DNA of 64,000 bases from Clostridium pasteurianum BC1. GTDB lineage: Bacteria > Bacillota > Clostridia > Clostridiales > Clostridiaceae. Under the pieces are notes generated by a model. It was not told the origin of the DNA, did not search any database, and saw only the letters and a list, made by a program, of their open reading frames with translations. Made by a program: the position numbers and the translations under genes. Shown here piece after piece: positions 44,948 through 53,522 of the stretch; positions within the stretch are counted from its first letter, which is position 1, and each line of letters starts with the position of its first letter. The stretch is taken from the NCBI RefSeq assembly GCF_000389635.1, contig NC_021182.1, forward strand, positions 3,472,001 through 3,536,000, given 5' to 3'.

Positions 44948-45032
44948 GTTATAAAATCTAATAAATATAAAATTAAAGTTAGTTTTTAGGAAGATTTGAA
45001 ATTACATTAATATAAATTGTATTTATTTTTCC

Positions 45033-45746
45033 TTAGGCCTCATTCAAAAATCTTGCTATAGGGCTTAAAGGTGTAATAAAATTAGAAATCTTACTATATG
45101 GAATTTCTATCTTAAATAATCCGTAATAATAGGGGGTATATTCATAAACCTGGTAGTAAAGCACTAAACTGTTTGGTGTAAGATAATATTGCTGATCTGG
45201 AGTAATTCCGTTATACTGGTTAATGAGTTCAATGTTATTTTCTTTAATATATTGTTCTGCCAATTCATTTAAAAAACCCACATAGTATAATTTAGGATTA
45301 AACAAATCACTAAAGCTGTAAATCTCACCTGTTTCTACATTTACGGTTATAGAAGAATATGCTGTAAATCCATGAGCGGCTCTATTTACATAAGTATAGA
45401 GACTAAATAATGCACTCAGTATTCCCTTTTCATTTAGTGTTACTACATAAGTTCCCAGTATCTCATTAAAATCTGTAACCTCAGGAAGCAATACTTGACT
45501 CCTAAAGAGTCCATTTACTTCTTCCAAAATGCCATTATTAATCTTAGCTATATTTTCTTTGTTATTAGCATTTGGGATAACAGGGTAATCTATGCTAAAC
45601 TTATCAGGCATAAGATTTTGCTGTTGTAATTGAACCCCATCCTGTGGATCATTATTTTCGTACTCATTACGACTATAATCTTCAGAATAAATGTACTCTG
45701 AGTCAAGTAAATAATTGTCCTCAGATGGATAGCTAAAATATATCAT
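45033..45746 (-). CDS. DUF3298 (RsiV-like) domain protein
   Basis: A ~237-residue protein. I start it at MIYFSYPSED because GGAAGGA lies 7 nt upstream; an in-frame ATG 22 codons earlier lacks a site. The N-terminus is Tyr/Asp-rich and low in complexity. The C-terminal ~130 residues are a DUF3298 domain (GFTAYSSITVNVETGEIYSFSDLF, then YYLTPNSLVLYYQVYEYTPYYYG and KIEIPYSKI), as in the anti-sigma factor RsiV and the lysozyme-binding domain, but without a membrane helix or signal peptide. In clostridia such short forms sit among sporulation genes; position after the transglutaminase suggests a spore role. Confidence 0.78.
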   Translation of the reverse strand: MIYFSYPSEDNYLLDSEYIYSEDYSRNEYENNDPQDGVQLQQQNLMPDKFSIDYPVIPNANNKENIAKINNGILEEVNGLFRSQVLLPEVTDFNEILGTYVVTLNEKGILSALFSLYTYVNRAAHGFTAYSSITVNVETGEIYSFSDLFNPKLYYVGFLNELAEQYIKENNIELINQYNGITPDQQYYLTPNSLVLYYQVYEYTPYYYGLFKIEIPYSKISNFITPLSPIARFLNEA

Positions 45747-45821
45747 TTCTAGTTCCTTCCATATCATACTTTCATAATATATTATTCTGAGAACCACCAA
45801 TATGTCACCCATACTTTTCTA

Positions 45822-45916
45822 ATTTAAATGTAATACAGGATATTTTCATATGCTGATTCTTTACTTGAGCTTGCAAGTCTGACAAGATTTAAATGTAATG
45901 CAGGATGTTTTCATAT
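45822..45916 (-). repeat. Two direct repeats with tandem micro-ORFs after tgl
   Basis: A 30-bp sequence occurs at 45822-45851 and 45887-45916 with two differences, 65 bp apart. On the minus strand each copy opens a micro-ORF: MKTSCITFKSCQTCKLK (stop near 45861) and MKISCITFKLEKYG (stop near 45807). Ribosome sites are weak. The first starts 7 nt after the transglutaminase stop. It could be a local duplication only. Confidence 0.45.
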
Positions 45917-45918
45917 TT

Positions 45919-46722
45919 CTAATGATGCCTATGTTCTCTTCTTCTCTCTGATCCCAATGACCTGGAAGAGGACTTAAGATAAATATATGCCAAATGTTTA
46001 AAGTCCGGTCTTGTAGCAGAATTCAGCAAATAAGCTGACTGTCTTGATCCCATAAACCTTTCCTCATTTAAAGCTTTAATTATTTCATCTGCAGTCTTTA
46101 TGCCTATTCCATGTCCATAATACTTACCATTTCCAAGGACAATTACATTCTCCCCCTGCCACTCTGGAGTCAAAGGATTCACCTGTGGATTCTTAAAATA
46201 TCTACAATCTCCTGGCAAAAAATCTGCTATATCATCACTAATATCCAGGCCAAGATTTCTATCCATATAATGCCAGTTCATTAAATATATATTTGGAAAT
46301 GTAGCATCAAGAAGTCTTCCCCCAAATGAATCAAGAACAGCTTTATAATACACAATAACCATGGCTGTAGCACATTCTGTGGCGTACTTATGGCTATTCT
46401 TATAAATATCATTTATAGCACTAGAGGCATTCACTCCATTTTTCAATAAAAAGCCACCTTGAGGTGTCCTTTCCCAGTAATCTGGATTACATTTTGATTT
46501 ACGGAAAACGGCAAAATCAAAATTACTTTTACCTAGATCTATAGCTGCATTTACAATATTTCTTCTTAAGGTAAGTTCAAATTTTAATTCATCTACTGAA
46601 CCATAATTATAAACCTCATTACTTGAAGAAAGCTTTTCTAGAACATATCTTTCAATACTGTTATTTTTATATTGATCTATTATTGTATTTATGTTGAAAT
46701 TATCACCTGAAATCTTAATCAT
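45919..46722 (-). CDS. tgl: Spore-coat protein-glutamine gamma-glutamyltransferase (transglutaminase)
   Basis: A 267-residue enzyme cross-linking coat proteins through Gln-Lys isopeptide bonds. It aligns along its length with Bacillus Tgl: ELTLRRNIVNAAIDLGKS, KYATECATAMVIVYYKAVLD with the catalytic Cys117 (Cys116 in Bacillus), LMNWHYMDRNLG, LPGDCRYFKNPQVNP, W-x-GENVIVLG and YYGHGIGI with the active-site His. A basic/Ser-rich tail (SSRSLGSERRREHRHH) extends ~20 residues beyond the Bacillus enzyme and may aid coat localisation. AGGAGG precedes the ATG. It overlaps the upstream unknown gene by 4 nt (ATGA). Confidence 0.92.
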   Translation of the reverse strand: MIKISGDNFNINTIIDQYKNNSIERYVLEKLSSSNEVYNYGSVDELKFELTLRRNIVNAAIDLGKSNFDFAVFRKSKCNPDYWERTPQGGFLLKNGVNASSAINDIYKNSHKYATECATAMVIVYYKAVLDSFGGRLLDATFPNIYLMNWHYMDRNLGLDISDDIADFLPGDCRYFKNPQVNPLTPEWQGENVIVLGNGKYYGHGIGIKTADEIIKALNEERFMGSRQSAYLLNSATRPDFKHLAYIYLKSSSRSLGSERRREHRHH

Positions 46723-47708
46723 TGTACTCCTCCTATCTTAGCAATCTTTATCTGATCCTCTAAAGAATAGTGGAGCCATACATCCCATAAATATATATTT
46801 TTATGATGTATTCTCAATGAAAAATTTGAGAGCAATATCTTTGTATCATGATCTAATTTTCTAAACTCATTTAATAGTTGATTTTCCTCTCTAGATGGAA
46901 TGCTTAAGGCTTTTCCCGTTTCACAGCATATATTTTTACACAAATATTTCCCCTCTAAAACTACCTTATAAGGTCTAGGATTTGTTGTCTGCTGAAAACT
47001 TTCTCCTGTATATTCCAAAAATGTACTGTTTTCTTTCATCCAATTTAGAAAAGTCGTATATTTTCTTTCCTTGCTAATATTCCTGCCTATTTCTGGTATG
47101 AAATTCAACAGTCTGGTTGCTATTTTAACATCCTCTTCCACAGAAGACAATAATCTTTCGCCAAGAATCATTAAGGTCTGAGGATCTCCTACTTGAAAAA
47201 AGGCCCATACTAAATCATGTACCAACAATCCTTTTTTATATCTTTCAAAAATCATACTTGCTATAATATTCAGTATAGTTTTGTCTTTATACATTTTTGT
47301 CAAAAGTACGGCATCAATATCCAATACTCTGTCATAGTCATCATTCATACCATCACTTCTAAAACCAGTTTCCAATATCCATTTTAAAACGAAGTGGATC
47401 ATTTGTACGTAGTCAAAGGATAACTGTTTTGATGCCAGATTATCTTTTTTATCTGTTAATATTTCCTTTACTATCAATATAGCTATTTTATTTTTCTCAG
47501 TAAGACTATTTACCAAATTGTTTTTCTCAATATCATCTCTAAGCACAAATAAGGTAGGAAACTGTAAATTTTCGTCATTAATAAAATTTGTAGCTTCCCT
47601 CATATCCTTTTTAGTCAGTTGATCAAAAAAATCTTTCAGATCATCTATTCCCCTGTCACTTCTAACTTTATCCAGAAAACTTATGGAATCTGCATTTGAA
47701 TCTTGCAT
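46719..47708 (-). CDS. Unknown protein translationally coupled to tgl
   Basis: A 329-residue soluble protein that I do not recognise. It is mainly helical, with acidic N-terminal half (SISFLDKVRSDRGIDDLKDFFDQL) and middle runs such as VLKWILETGFRSDGMNDDYD and GDPQTLMILGERLLSSVEED that suggest HEAT/ARM-like packing. Near the C-terminus, GKYLCKNICCETGKALSIPS has four cysteines. Its last 4 nt overlap the tgl start, implying stoichiometric production with the transglutaminase; a substrate, chaperone or coat-targeting partner is possible. The GGAG ribosome site is ~13 nt from the ATG. No sigma-E/K promoter could be assigned confidently. Confidence 0.75.
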   Translation of the reverse strand: MQDSNADSISFLDKVRSDRGIDDLKDFFDQLTKKDMREATNFINDENLQFPTLFVLRDDIEKNNLVNSLTEKNKIAILIVKEILTDKKDNLASKQLSFDYVQMIHFVLKWILETGFRSDGMNDDYDRVLDIDAVLLTKMYKDKTILNIIASMIFERYKKGLLVHDLVWAFFQVGDPQTLMILGERLLSSVEEDVKIATRLLNFIPEIGRNISKERKYTTFLNWMKENSTFLEYTGESFQQTTNPRPYKVVLEGKYLCKNICCETGKALSIPSREENQLLNEFRKLDHDTKILLSNFSLRIHHKNIYLWDVWLHYSLEDQIKIAKIGGVQ

Positions 47709-47810
47709 GGATATCTGATATCTCCTTTAATATTCCTATCCATACATATTTATTTTTATAAATGTAATTTATACTCTTTTTATTTTATTTTTTTATTTCA
47801 GCCTAATTCC

Positions 47811-48000
47811 ATAAACAGAGTTCTTTGTTTCAGGTGGAGTTTTTTTCTCCAGCTGAAACTTAGAAATCGTTATCCAGGGACGTAGCAGCCGTTATCTCCC
47901 ACTTTGATAGAAAAGCAGAGAACCAAAATCTTTGATTTTGTGTGAATCGCTTTCACAGAGTGCGATGGGAGTATTACGGATGGTAGTCATCGGATAAAAT
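47811..48000 (+). repeat. Structured repeat, plus-strand long copy
   Basis: ATAAACAGAGTTCTT, hairpin GTTTCAG ... CTGAAAC, AATCGTTATCCAGGGACGTA, GCCGTTATCTCCCA, the ~55-nt optional insert (AGAAAAGCAGAG ... TCGCTTTCACAGAGT), TGGGAG, ACGGATGGTAGTCATCGGATAA. The P3 stem is CTCCCA/TGGGAG, and CCGT/ACGG pair. It ends 3 bp from the stop of the dehydrogenase gene and would be transcribed antisense to it. Confidence 0.82.
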
Positions 48001-48003
48001 ATT

Positions 48004-48987
48004 TTATTGCGCAACTTCCCATGGATTTTCTTTACCTTCCATAAATAAAACACAGCTTAAAATGGAATGCTCCACCATATCACTTACGGCTTGATCAGTA
48101 TAAAAAGCTGTGTGTGGTGTTACAATTACATTAGGATAAGATTTTAAAATGGCCAATTCTCTGTTTTTTAGCACTTCACCTTTTAAGTCATTATAATAGA
48201 TACTTGATTCCTGTTCAATAACGTCTAAAGCTGCACCACCGATTTTTTTCTGTTCAATAGCTTCAATTAAATCACCAGTGTTAATAAGAGATCCACGAGC
48301 TGTATTAATGATAAATACACTATTTTTCATATTTGATATAGATTTATTATTAATCAAATGATAATTATCTTCTGTTGCAGGTACATGCATAGTAATAATA
48401 TCACTATTTTCAAAAAGCTTTTGTAAAGTTACATAGTTAGTATGTTGCTTTATTTTTTCATTTTCATACAGATCATAAGCTAATACTTTACAATCAAACC
48501 CACTTAAATGTCTAATTACCGTCTGTCCAATTCTTCCTGTACCAATAACTCCTACCGTTAAGTTTTGCAATTCTTTCCCTTGAACACCTTTTAAAGAATA
48601 ATCTTGTACATTACTGCCTTCCATTATAAGTTTTATTTTTCTTATTGCCATGAGAATCATCATAACGGTATAATTTGCCACGCTATTTGGTGAATAGGTT
48701 ACATTTCCTATATGAACTCCTAATTCCTTTGCCTTTTTAAGATTTATATGATCATACCCTATGGTTCTGGTGGATATAAATTTCACACCAATTTTATAAA
48801 ATTTTTCTACCAATTCAGCTGGGATTATAGTTGTTATAATACTAATGCAGTCAAATCCCTTGGCCAACTCTGCATTTTCCATAGTTGGTGCTTCTTCACA
48901 TAGCACAACCTCAACATTATACTTTTTACTGAATTCTTTAAAATATTCAGTTTCATCCGGTCTATGACTATATGCTAAAATTTTCAT
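48004..48987 (-). CDS. D-lactate dehydrogenase-like D-2-hydroxyacid dehydrogenase
   Basis: A ~327-residue NAD-dependent enzyme. The start MKILAYS is favoured (GGAG 9 nt upstream; an ATG two codons earlier is nearer). VGVIGTGRIGQTVI is the Rossmann motif; IGYDHINLKKAKELG, INTARGSLINTGDL (catalytic Arg), GGAALDVIEQE (Glu) and IVTPHTAFYTDQA (His) are family motifs. The FYTDQAV and YNDLKGEVLKNRELAILKSYPNVI parts are typical of D-LDH/VanH-type enzymes rather than phosphoglycerate dehydrogenase. No van genes are nearby. Single-gene unit with a structured repeat abutting its 3' end. Confidence 0.88.
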   Translation of the reverse strand: MKILAYSHRPDETEYFKEFSKKYNVEVVLCEEAPTMENAELAKGFDCISIITTIIPAELVEKFYKIGVKFISTRTIGYDHINLKKAKELGVHIGNVTYSPNSVANYTVMMILMAIRKIKLIMEGSNVQDYSLKGVQGKELQNLTVGVIGTGRIGQTVIRHLSGFDCKVLAYDLYENEKIKQHTNYVTLQKLFENSDIITMHVPATEDNYHLINNKSISNMKNSVFIINTARGSLINTGDLIEAIEQKKIGGAALDVIEQESSIYYNDLKGEVLKNRELAILKSYPNVIVTPHTAFYTDQAVSDMVEHSILSCVLFMEGKENPWEVAQ

Positions 48988-49177
48988 TATCATTAACTCC
49001 TTTATTGCAATATTTTAAACTATTTATAAGTTCTAATATTTTTTTATATTTATAATTATACTCTATATACTATAATAAATTGTCTTTGTTTGTAAAATAA
49101 TTATTTTTACATACGTAAAGAAAGCCAGCAATGCTGACTTTCTACTATTTTGAGCGCTAATACGAGTTGATTTATGC

Positions 49178-50434
49178 TTACACCTCAAATTTTTTTAGTT
49201 TTTCTTGCTGCGGAGCCTTCCTTCCATCAAAAAAGTCACAAGCTCTATAATAATTTATATCTTTTTTCCACAATTCTCTATACTTTTTATCCTTTTCATT
49301 TTTAATTATAAATTTCAAAGGATTGTTAATAGAATTTATTAAGTATCCTATTAATTCAGATGGATCTCTAAAACATTCCCAATCACATTTTTTACAAAAT
49401 GGTTTTTCCTTTATTGATTTCACATCAAGATTATAGAATTTACCCATATTATCCGTACCTCTATACCCACAAGGATAGGTATTACCATCTTTTGCACTAA
49501 CAAAAAAGAAATCTATTCCACCTCTACATGGTAAACAATGTTCACCATGTCCTTCATATTGTTTTATAAGTGAATACAGTGATACCAGCGGAGTAAATAA
49601 TCTGATTTTGGACCTAAATTCTGGAATGGTATCAAGTAATGCCTTGAATACCTGTATTTTTTCTTCCTTTGAAAAAGCTATAATATTATCTGTAGAGGTA
49701 GCCCCATAAGTGGCCTGTAAGTCTGTTTTTGAATCATTATCCACACTCATGGGATAACATGCATTTACCATTGTAAATCCAAGATTTATTACAAAACCAT
49801 AGAACTCTTTAAAAGCATTTCTAAAATCAGTATAAAATTCGTTCTTATCACTCATTTTGCTTGGAATCTTACCAATTCCTCCAGTGTTACGATTTATACC
49901 AAGATTTGCAGCAGGATATATACCAAACTCATGAAAAATTGGCAGTGCCTTTTCTATACCTTTAATTACTCCCGTAAGCCCTCGCATTCTTTCATGGGTT
50001 TCAGGTTCTGCAGAATCTATGCTTATCCAAAAATTTCGAAGCTTGGTCCTAGAGAGACTTTCTGCCAATCTTTTAATTTTATCCTCAAAACCTAAACTGT
50101 CGGAATCCCTAAATATAAATCCATTAGTTCCAGTTCTTATGTATTCTATATTACAATCACCTGCATACCTTATTAAATTTAATATTTCTTCATCATATAA
50201 AAAAGGCTCTCCTCCAGTAAAGGACAAAGCTTGAACTCCCTGTTTTGAAGCAGCATCAATTATTTTTTTTACCTCTTCCTCTGAAAATTTTGAACGTTTG
50301 AACTGCTCTGTGACTCTCATTCCACATTGTGGACATTTTCCATTACAGCTATCTGTGTATTGAATTATCACCTGTCCAGGAATTCTTCCTCTAATTAATG
50401 AAAATGCGTTATCTATACTAGCTATACTCGCCAT
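49178..50434 (-). CDS. Radical SAM protein with C-terminal Cys cluster
   Basis: A 418-residue radical SAM enzyme. The [4Fe-4S] motif CNGKCPQC (CX3CX2C) is near residue 31, followed by SFTGGEPFLYDEE and the typical barrel NFWISIDSAEPETHERMRG. The C-terminal part has CLPCRGG, CGYRG and CKKCDWEC, a SPASM/Twitch-like set for one or two auxiliary clusters. No peptide substrate gene or maturase partner lies beside it. It could modify a peptide, cofactor or protein; no specific reaction can be named. The ribosome site (AGG ... GTGA) is modest. Followed by a large repeat-rich spacer upstream. Confidence 0.85.
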   Translation of the reverse strand: MASIASIDNAFSLIRGRIPGQVIIQYTDSCNGKCPQCGMRVTEQFKRSKFSEEEVKKIIDAASKQGVQALSFTGGEPFLYDEEILNLIRYAGDCNIEYIRTGTNGFIFRDSDSLGFEDKIKRLAESLSRTKLRNFWISIDSAEPETHERMRGLTGVIKGIEKALPIFHEFGIYPAANLGINRNTGGIGKIPSKMSDKNEFYTDFRNAFKEFYGFVINLGFTMVNACYPMSVDNDSKTDLQATYGATSTDNIIAFSKEEKIQVFKALLDTIPEFRSKIRLFTPLVSLYSLIKQYEGHGEHCLPCRGGIDFFFVSAKDGNTYPCGYRGTDNMGKFYNLDVKSIKEKPFCKKCDWECFRDPSELIGYLINSINNPLKFIIKNEKDKKYRELWKKDINYYRACDFFDGRKAPQQEKLKKFEV

Positions 50435-50540
50435 TCACTTTACCTGCTTTCTGTATCTATTAAATAATAGACATACTATATTCCAAATACGAAAAAAATC
50501 TAATATATAAAACCCGTATAATATTAGTTATTTCCAATTT

Positions 50541-50670
50541 ATTTTTTATCCGATAACTAGTCGCTGTAACACTCCACATTCTACAAGGTGGAGATAACAG
50601 CGACACGTTCCTGGATAATTCATCTAAATTTAGTGTGAGTACAAATTCCCACTAAATAAGATTCATTGAT
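50541..50670 (-). repeat. Structured repeat, minus-strand copy (divergent pair with 50760-50903)
   Basis: Read on the minus strand: ATCAATGAATCTTA, hairpin TTTAGTG ... CACTAAA, TTATCCAGGAACG, P2 GTCGCTGT / ACAGCGAC (perfect), P3 CTCCAC / GTGGAG, TAGTTATCGGATAA. TTATCC pairs with GGATAA. This is the cleanest short copy; P2 differs in sequence from the other copies but pairs perfectly, which is compensatory change. Confidence 0.85.
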
Positions 50671-50759
50671 AAAATCTCTCTAATATAATACTATGCTATA
50701 AGAGTGATTTTTTAACGCAGATTTATGTTAAGTTTTAGATAAAACAATGTAAAGTAACT

Positions 50760-50903
50760 ATAAACAGAGTTCTTAGTATCGGTATTTTCGATACTTAGAA
50801 ATCGTTGTCCTTTAGGGTAAATCGTTATCCAGGGACGTAGCAGCCGTTATCTCCCACTTTGATAGAAGATGGGAGTATACGGATGGTAGTCATCGGATAA
50901 AAA
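50760..50903 (+). repeat. Structured repeat, plus-strand copy
   Basis: ATAAACAGAGTTCTT, hairpin AGTATCG / CGATACT, a short internal duplication (AATCGTTGTCC then AATCGTTATCC), AGGGACGTAGCAGCCGTTAT, P3 CTCCCA ... TGGGAG without the optional insert, and ACGGATGGTAGTCATCGGAT. It points away from the copy at 50541-50670, so the pair is divergent, as at 19.8-20.1 kb. Both copies fill the 520-bp spacer between the radical SAM gene and ecsC-like gene. Confidence 0.85.
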
Positions 50904-50958
50904 TATTAACTAGAAAGCATCCTGGTATTTTTTCTTGTTCTAACACAGAAGTTATTTA

Positions 50959-51681
50959 TCAATTAAATTTAAAAATTCTCAATCTATATCCATTCATTGA
51001 AGTTTTTCCAAGCTGATTCATAAGTTTATAATTTGCATAAGCTCCTACCATAGCCCCTATCCCAGGAACCATCTGAAGCAGCTTGGCAATATCCATATAG
51101 TCTCTGTATTCCTGCTGAAATTCTCTCCAGTCAAAAGCTTCCTTATCTATGGGCAATGTCTCTGAATAATTACTCCAATCCTTAACAATCTTAAAGGTCT
51201 CATTCCTCTTTTTCTGACTGGAAAAAGCAAGTTGAAACACATAAAGCATATATAATCTCTCTCTATAATCTTTTACATCAAAGCCATATAAACTTGCACA
51301 CTGAAACAAAAACTTCATCTTAAGGCTTAAAAGTATAGGAAAATCTGCCAAACTTAGCAGAAAACCTGCACCTCCAGTACCTGCTCCACTAACAGCTGCT
51401 GACTTTTTATAAAAATCAATTTTCTCTCTCACCATATTTTCTCTATCTTCAAGAGATCCATCTTTCAATGGTAAAGAAGTAGTATATTCAGATCCAAAAA
51501 GTACTGCCTTTATCATATTCTTTATTGCTTCCGTTATTACAGTATGGACTTTATCAGGAATAATATTATTTATCTTATTTTGAGTACCCTTAGTAAATTT
51601 TTCTATAATACCAGACTTTTTCATCATCTCTTTCTGCCAATTCATTAATTCTTTAGCAGCATTATCTTCATATCTATTCAT
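50959..51681 (-). CDS. EcsC family protein
   Basis: A ~240-residue protein. I start it at MNRYEDNAAKEL, with GAGGTG 6 nt upstream; an upstream GTG is part of that site. KNMIKAVLFGSEYTT, SGAGTGGAGFLLSLADFPILLSLKMKFLFQCASLYGFD and VPGIGAMVGAYANYKLMNQLG are the EcsC core, with glycine-rich hydrophobic stretches that may contact membrane. EcsC belongs to the Bacillus ecs ABC-transporter operon but many free-standing copies of unknown role exist. Single gene. Confidence 0.85.
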   Translation of the reverse strand: MNRYEDNAAKELMNWQKEMMKKSGIIEKFTKGTQNKINNIIPDKVHTVITEAIKNMIKAVLFGSEYTTSLPLKDGSLEDRENMVREKIDFYKKSAAVSGAGTGGAGFLLSLADFPILLSLKMKFLFQCASLYGFDVKDYRERLYMLYVFQLAFSSQKKRNETFKIVKDWSNYSETLPIDKEAFDWREFQQEYRDYMDIAKLLQMVPGIGAMVGAYANYKLMNQLGKTSMNGYRLRIFKFN

Positions 51682-51859
51682 AAATAACACCTCAATGTTA
51701 AATTTTTTTAGTAAATTAATCTATACACCAAAAGTAACTAATTTCATATTAAATTTCACCTTTTTATACTTATGGCGGATACTTTGATGAAAGTTTATCA
51801 TATATCTCATTATGATTGAATGGTTTCTACTAATGTTCTAAATCCACATTAAATTTAAA

Positions 51860-53101
51860 TTAGTAACACTTCAAAAATTCCATTACTTTGATCCACGCCA
51901 GCTTTGTATTTTGAAAATCCTTAAAGTGCTGTTCCACATGACTGTTATAGTATTCAAGCTCTGTCAAAATACGTTGAAAATCTTTATTTTTGAAATAATC
52001 ACAAATTTTAGGCACTACAATTGTTAAGTTCTCTCTGATTTTAGTAATCTCTGAATTATAATTTTCTTGGTTGGTTATGTAAGTTAACAGTGGTTTATAT
52101 CGAATCCATCCAATGGATGCCTTCAGAAATCTTTTTACAACATAACTGTCGTCCACTGATATTTCCTTGAGCTTGATTGGGAGTACTCCCTTAAGCAAAT
52201 GCTGATAATAGGAAAAACCATCATGAAAGGCATAACATGGAATTTTTGTTACGTCACAATCCCCAATACAGGTACTTAAAAAAGTATCCTCGCCTCTTGC
52301 GCCTGGAGGATTGTAAAACGGAAATAATTTATTATAATTTTTTAAATTAAGTCCTAGGTTAGACCCTGAGATAAATTTCATACCATTTATCTCCTGTACC
52401 ACTTTCCCCTTTTTCCCATATATAATTGAAAGATCGCCATAAGTGACTCCTCCACTATTCATCTTATCCTTAATAGAATCCCAATTGATAATATCATTAC
52501 TTATGGCTTCAATAAATAGTTTAAAATCATCTTCAGAAAGCTTATTGTTCCATTTAATCTGTGGAATTGGTGAAACATAACCACAATGATAACCATGTGT
52601 AATATCGCAACTATTAAGATATTCGATATGCTCCGCCACTATCGATTGACCCATCCAAAATGTACTATTAGCTATTTTCACAGTGGCTATCGGATATTCA
52701 TCGTCATCAAGAAAAATCAAATAATCCATATTGTACTTTATTGCAAGATACAGAATGGCATTTCTCTTCATTCCATAGCCTTGACCAAAAATAAGTTTTG
52801 CTTCTTTATTAGTCAACACCTTATTTTTCACTAGGATTTGTGCTTCTATTTCTATTGACGCATCGCTCATATAATGAGCAGAAACTACCGTGTCCAAAAT
52901 TCCTTCATCAGTGATTGTATAATCTCCAACTTTTGTGTTTGAATACTTTAGGTCATATGCAACAAATAAATGAAGCGCAATTTTTTCATTTTCTAATAAA
53001 TTTGATTCATTCCAACTATCAATATATGTTTTTACAACATTTTTGAAGCTTTTTCGCCCACTTACAAATCCTATTCCTACATTTATCTTATTTTTCATCA
53101 T
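51860..53101 (-). CDS. Glycosyltransferase-like protein (GT-A fold, orphan)
   Basis: A 413-residue soluble protein. VGIGFVSGRKSFKNVVKTYIDSW opens it; GMKRNAILYLAIKYNMDYLIFLDDDEYP holds a DDD motif in the position of the GT-A DXD metal-binding triad, and GVTYGDLSII and GSNLGLNLK, GARGEDTFLSTCIGDC (acceptor-side acidic motif GEDTF) follow. The rest is unassigned. No polysaccharide genes adjoin it. The donor sugar and acceptor cannot be inferred. TGAGGTA precedes the start; either of two adjacent ATGs may be used. Confidence 0.7.
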   Translation of the reverse strand: MMKNKINVGIGFVSGRKSFKNVVKTYIDSWNESNLLENEKIALHLFVAYDLKYSNTKVGDYTITDEGILDTVVSAHYMSDASIEIEAQILVKNKVLTNKEAKLIFGQGYGMKRNAILYLAIKYNMDYLIFLDDDEYPIATVKIANSTFWMGQSIVAEHIEYLNSCDITHGYHCGYVSPIPQIKWNNKLSEDDFKLFIEAISNDIINWDSIKDKMNSGGVTYGDLSIIYGKKGKVVQEINGMKFISGSNLGLNLKNYNKLFPFYNPPGARGEDTFLSTCIGDCDVTKIPCYAFHDGFSYYQHLLKGVLPIKLKEISVDDSYVVKRFLKASIGWIRYKPLLTYITNQENYNSEITKIRENLTIVVPKICDYFKNKDFQRILTELEYYNSHVEQHFKDFQNTKLAWIKVMEFLKCY

Positions 53102-53522
53102 TTAGTACCTCACTTTTTATAATAGATTATGCTACTAAGCCAACTTTTTACTTGCATACCGTTTATAAGTAAATATAGAATAGTTCTTCCCTATTTATGC
53201 AATAATTTTTCATTTTTTATATCAATTTCATTAAACTTCCAATAAGGTTTATATTCTATTATAACATCAAAAATATGGTTTTTGTTAAATATATATACTG
53301 CTCAGTTAATATAATCAAAAATTAATACTATCAAATTCTATTAAAATACAATAAATTTAATAGTGTCTTTTTAATGAAATATCATAAATTGAAAAAGGAG
53401 CTGTCTCATAGGATCTTAAAATATTTTATTAATTGAAAAAATCAGAGGAACTAATTCCCATTCCTCTGATTTTTATATTATTTAAAAACACGCAAAAGAA
53501 TCATCCATAATTTCTTGCTCTA
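53102..53522. other. Intergenic region with IS-end-like sequence and terminator
   Basis: About 420 bp of AT-rich spacer. AAAAAGGAGCTGTCTCATAG (about 53393-53412) resembles the terminal inverted repeat of several clostridial insertion sequences, but no second end or transposase is present. At 53437-53474 a perfect 14-bp stem AAAAATCAGAGGAA / TTCCTCTGATTTTT is the bidirectional terminator of the ablB gene. Confidence 0.5.
53437..53474 (-). terminator. Terminator of ablB
   Basis: Perfect 14-bp stem (AAAAATCAGAGGAA / TTCCTCTGATTTTT) with a 10-nt loop; the minus-strand 3' side is T-rich. It lies about 50 bp after the ablB stop. Confidence 0.9.

Noticed and set aside
45822-45916. Direct repeats considered as CRISPR
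   Set aside because: Only two copies, spacing and sequence do not fit, no cas genes.
48004-48987. VanH of a vancomycin-resistance cluster
   Set aside because: Sequence fits D-LDH/VanH enzymes in general, but no vanA/vanX-like genes adjoin it.
53393-53412. GGAGCTGTCTCA sequence as the end of an insertion sequence
   Set aside because: Resembles clostridial IS termini, but no second end, target duplication or transposase remnant was found; reported only within the intergenic entry.
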